Assembly (NCBI GenBank): GCA_027296045.1
Contig: JAPUJS010000083.1
Coordinates: forward strand, 1-13,759
DNA from: a bacterium
GTDB taxonomy: Bacteria > Latescibacterota > UBA2968
Reading direction: 5' to 3'
DNA: 13,759 nt
Shown: piece after piece, positions 13,729-13,759 of the stretch
Layout: every line of letters begins with the position of its first letter
How positions within the stretch are numbered: position 1 is the stretch's first letter
Program-made: the position numbers and the translations under genes
The notes under the pieces: generated by a model
What the model was told of the DNA's origin: nothing
What the model saw: only the letters and a program-made list of their open reading frames with translations
The model's database searches: none

Positions 13729-13759
13729 GCGGCCCTGGAATGATAGGGCCGCTTTTTTT
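13729..13759 (+). terminator. Intrinsic terminator after the PhoX-like gene
   Basis: A perfect 8-bp stem GCGGCCCT (13729-13736) / AGGGCCGC (13745-13752) with an 8-nt loop is followed by seven T reaching the window edge. It lies 21 nt after the stop codon and should end the transcript. Confidence 0.92.

Overview
The window looks like a chromosomal segment of a Gram-negative-type bacterium. It has a little over 50% G+C by eye, many GTG and TTG codons, a Tat-exported PhoX-like protein, a cytosolic YkgJ cysteine-cluster protein and a CDP-alcohol phosphotransferase. The mix of Gfo/Idh/MocA oxidoreductases, aldo/keto reductases, DUF2203 and orphan receiver-domain proteins recalls uncultured marine lineages such as Latescibacterota or Poribacteria. 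That placement is an impression, not a demonstration. No tRNA, rRNA, CRISPR array, transposase, phage gene or recognisable defence system was seen.

Layout. (1) At 1-117 is the 5' end of a minus-strand gene for a secreted protein. It diverges from a Gfo/Idh/MocA oxidoreductase (411-1388) followed by a family 2 glycosyltransferase (1415-2200). The AT-rich divergent spacer holds a perfect 44-bp palindrome (228-271) and a plausible plus-strand promoter. (2) A single-domain response regulator (2353-2712) has its own promoter and terminator. It converges on a minus-strand YkgJ-family gene (2798-3340) that also has a good promoter and its own terminator. (3) A plus-strand group follows: an EamA-type transporter (3495-4397), a short remnant that resembles the C-terminus of a TauE/SafE permease (4398-4606), a CDP-alcohol phosphatidyltransferase (4631-5218) and an overlapping TIGR04283-type glycosyltransferase (5215-5937). 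(4) A tightly packed run comes next: aldo/keto reductase, frameshifted Gfo/Idh/MocA gene, second aldo/keto reductase, DUF2203 protein, a 101-residue unknown and an amidase (6013-11095). (5) A REC-REC-HisKA protein without an ATPase domain (11174-12220) precedes a PhoX/DUF839 protein (12298-13707), which ends in a strong intrinsic terminator.

How the genes may work together (inference). Paired NAD(P)-dependent sugar or polyol oxidoreductases (Gfo/Idh/MocA plus aldo/keto reductases) suggest catabolism of unusual sugars or cyclitols. One member is broken by a frameshift near 7300. The overlapping phosphatidyltransferase and glycosyltransferase suggest lipid or glycolipid modification at the inner membrane. 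The two receiver proteins have no cognate kinase in view and must connect to partners encoded elsewhere. I see no clearly new multi-gene system. The best candidates for novelty are the 44-bp palindrome, the kinase-less REC-REC-DHp protein and the coupled DUF2203/unknown gene pair.
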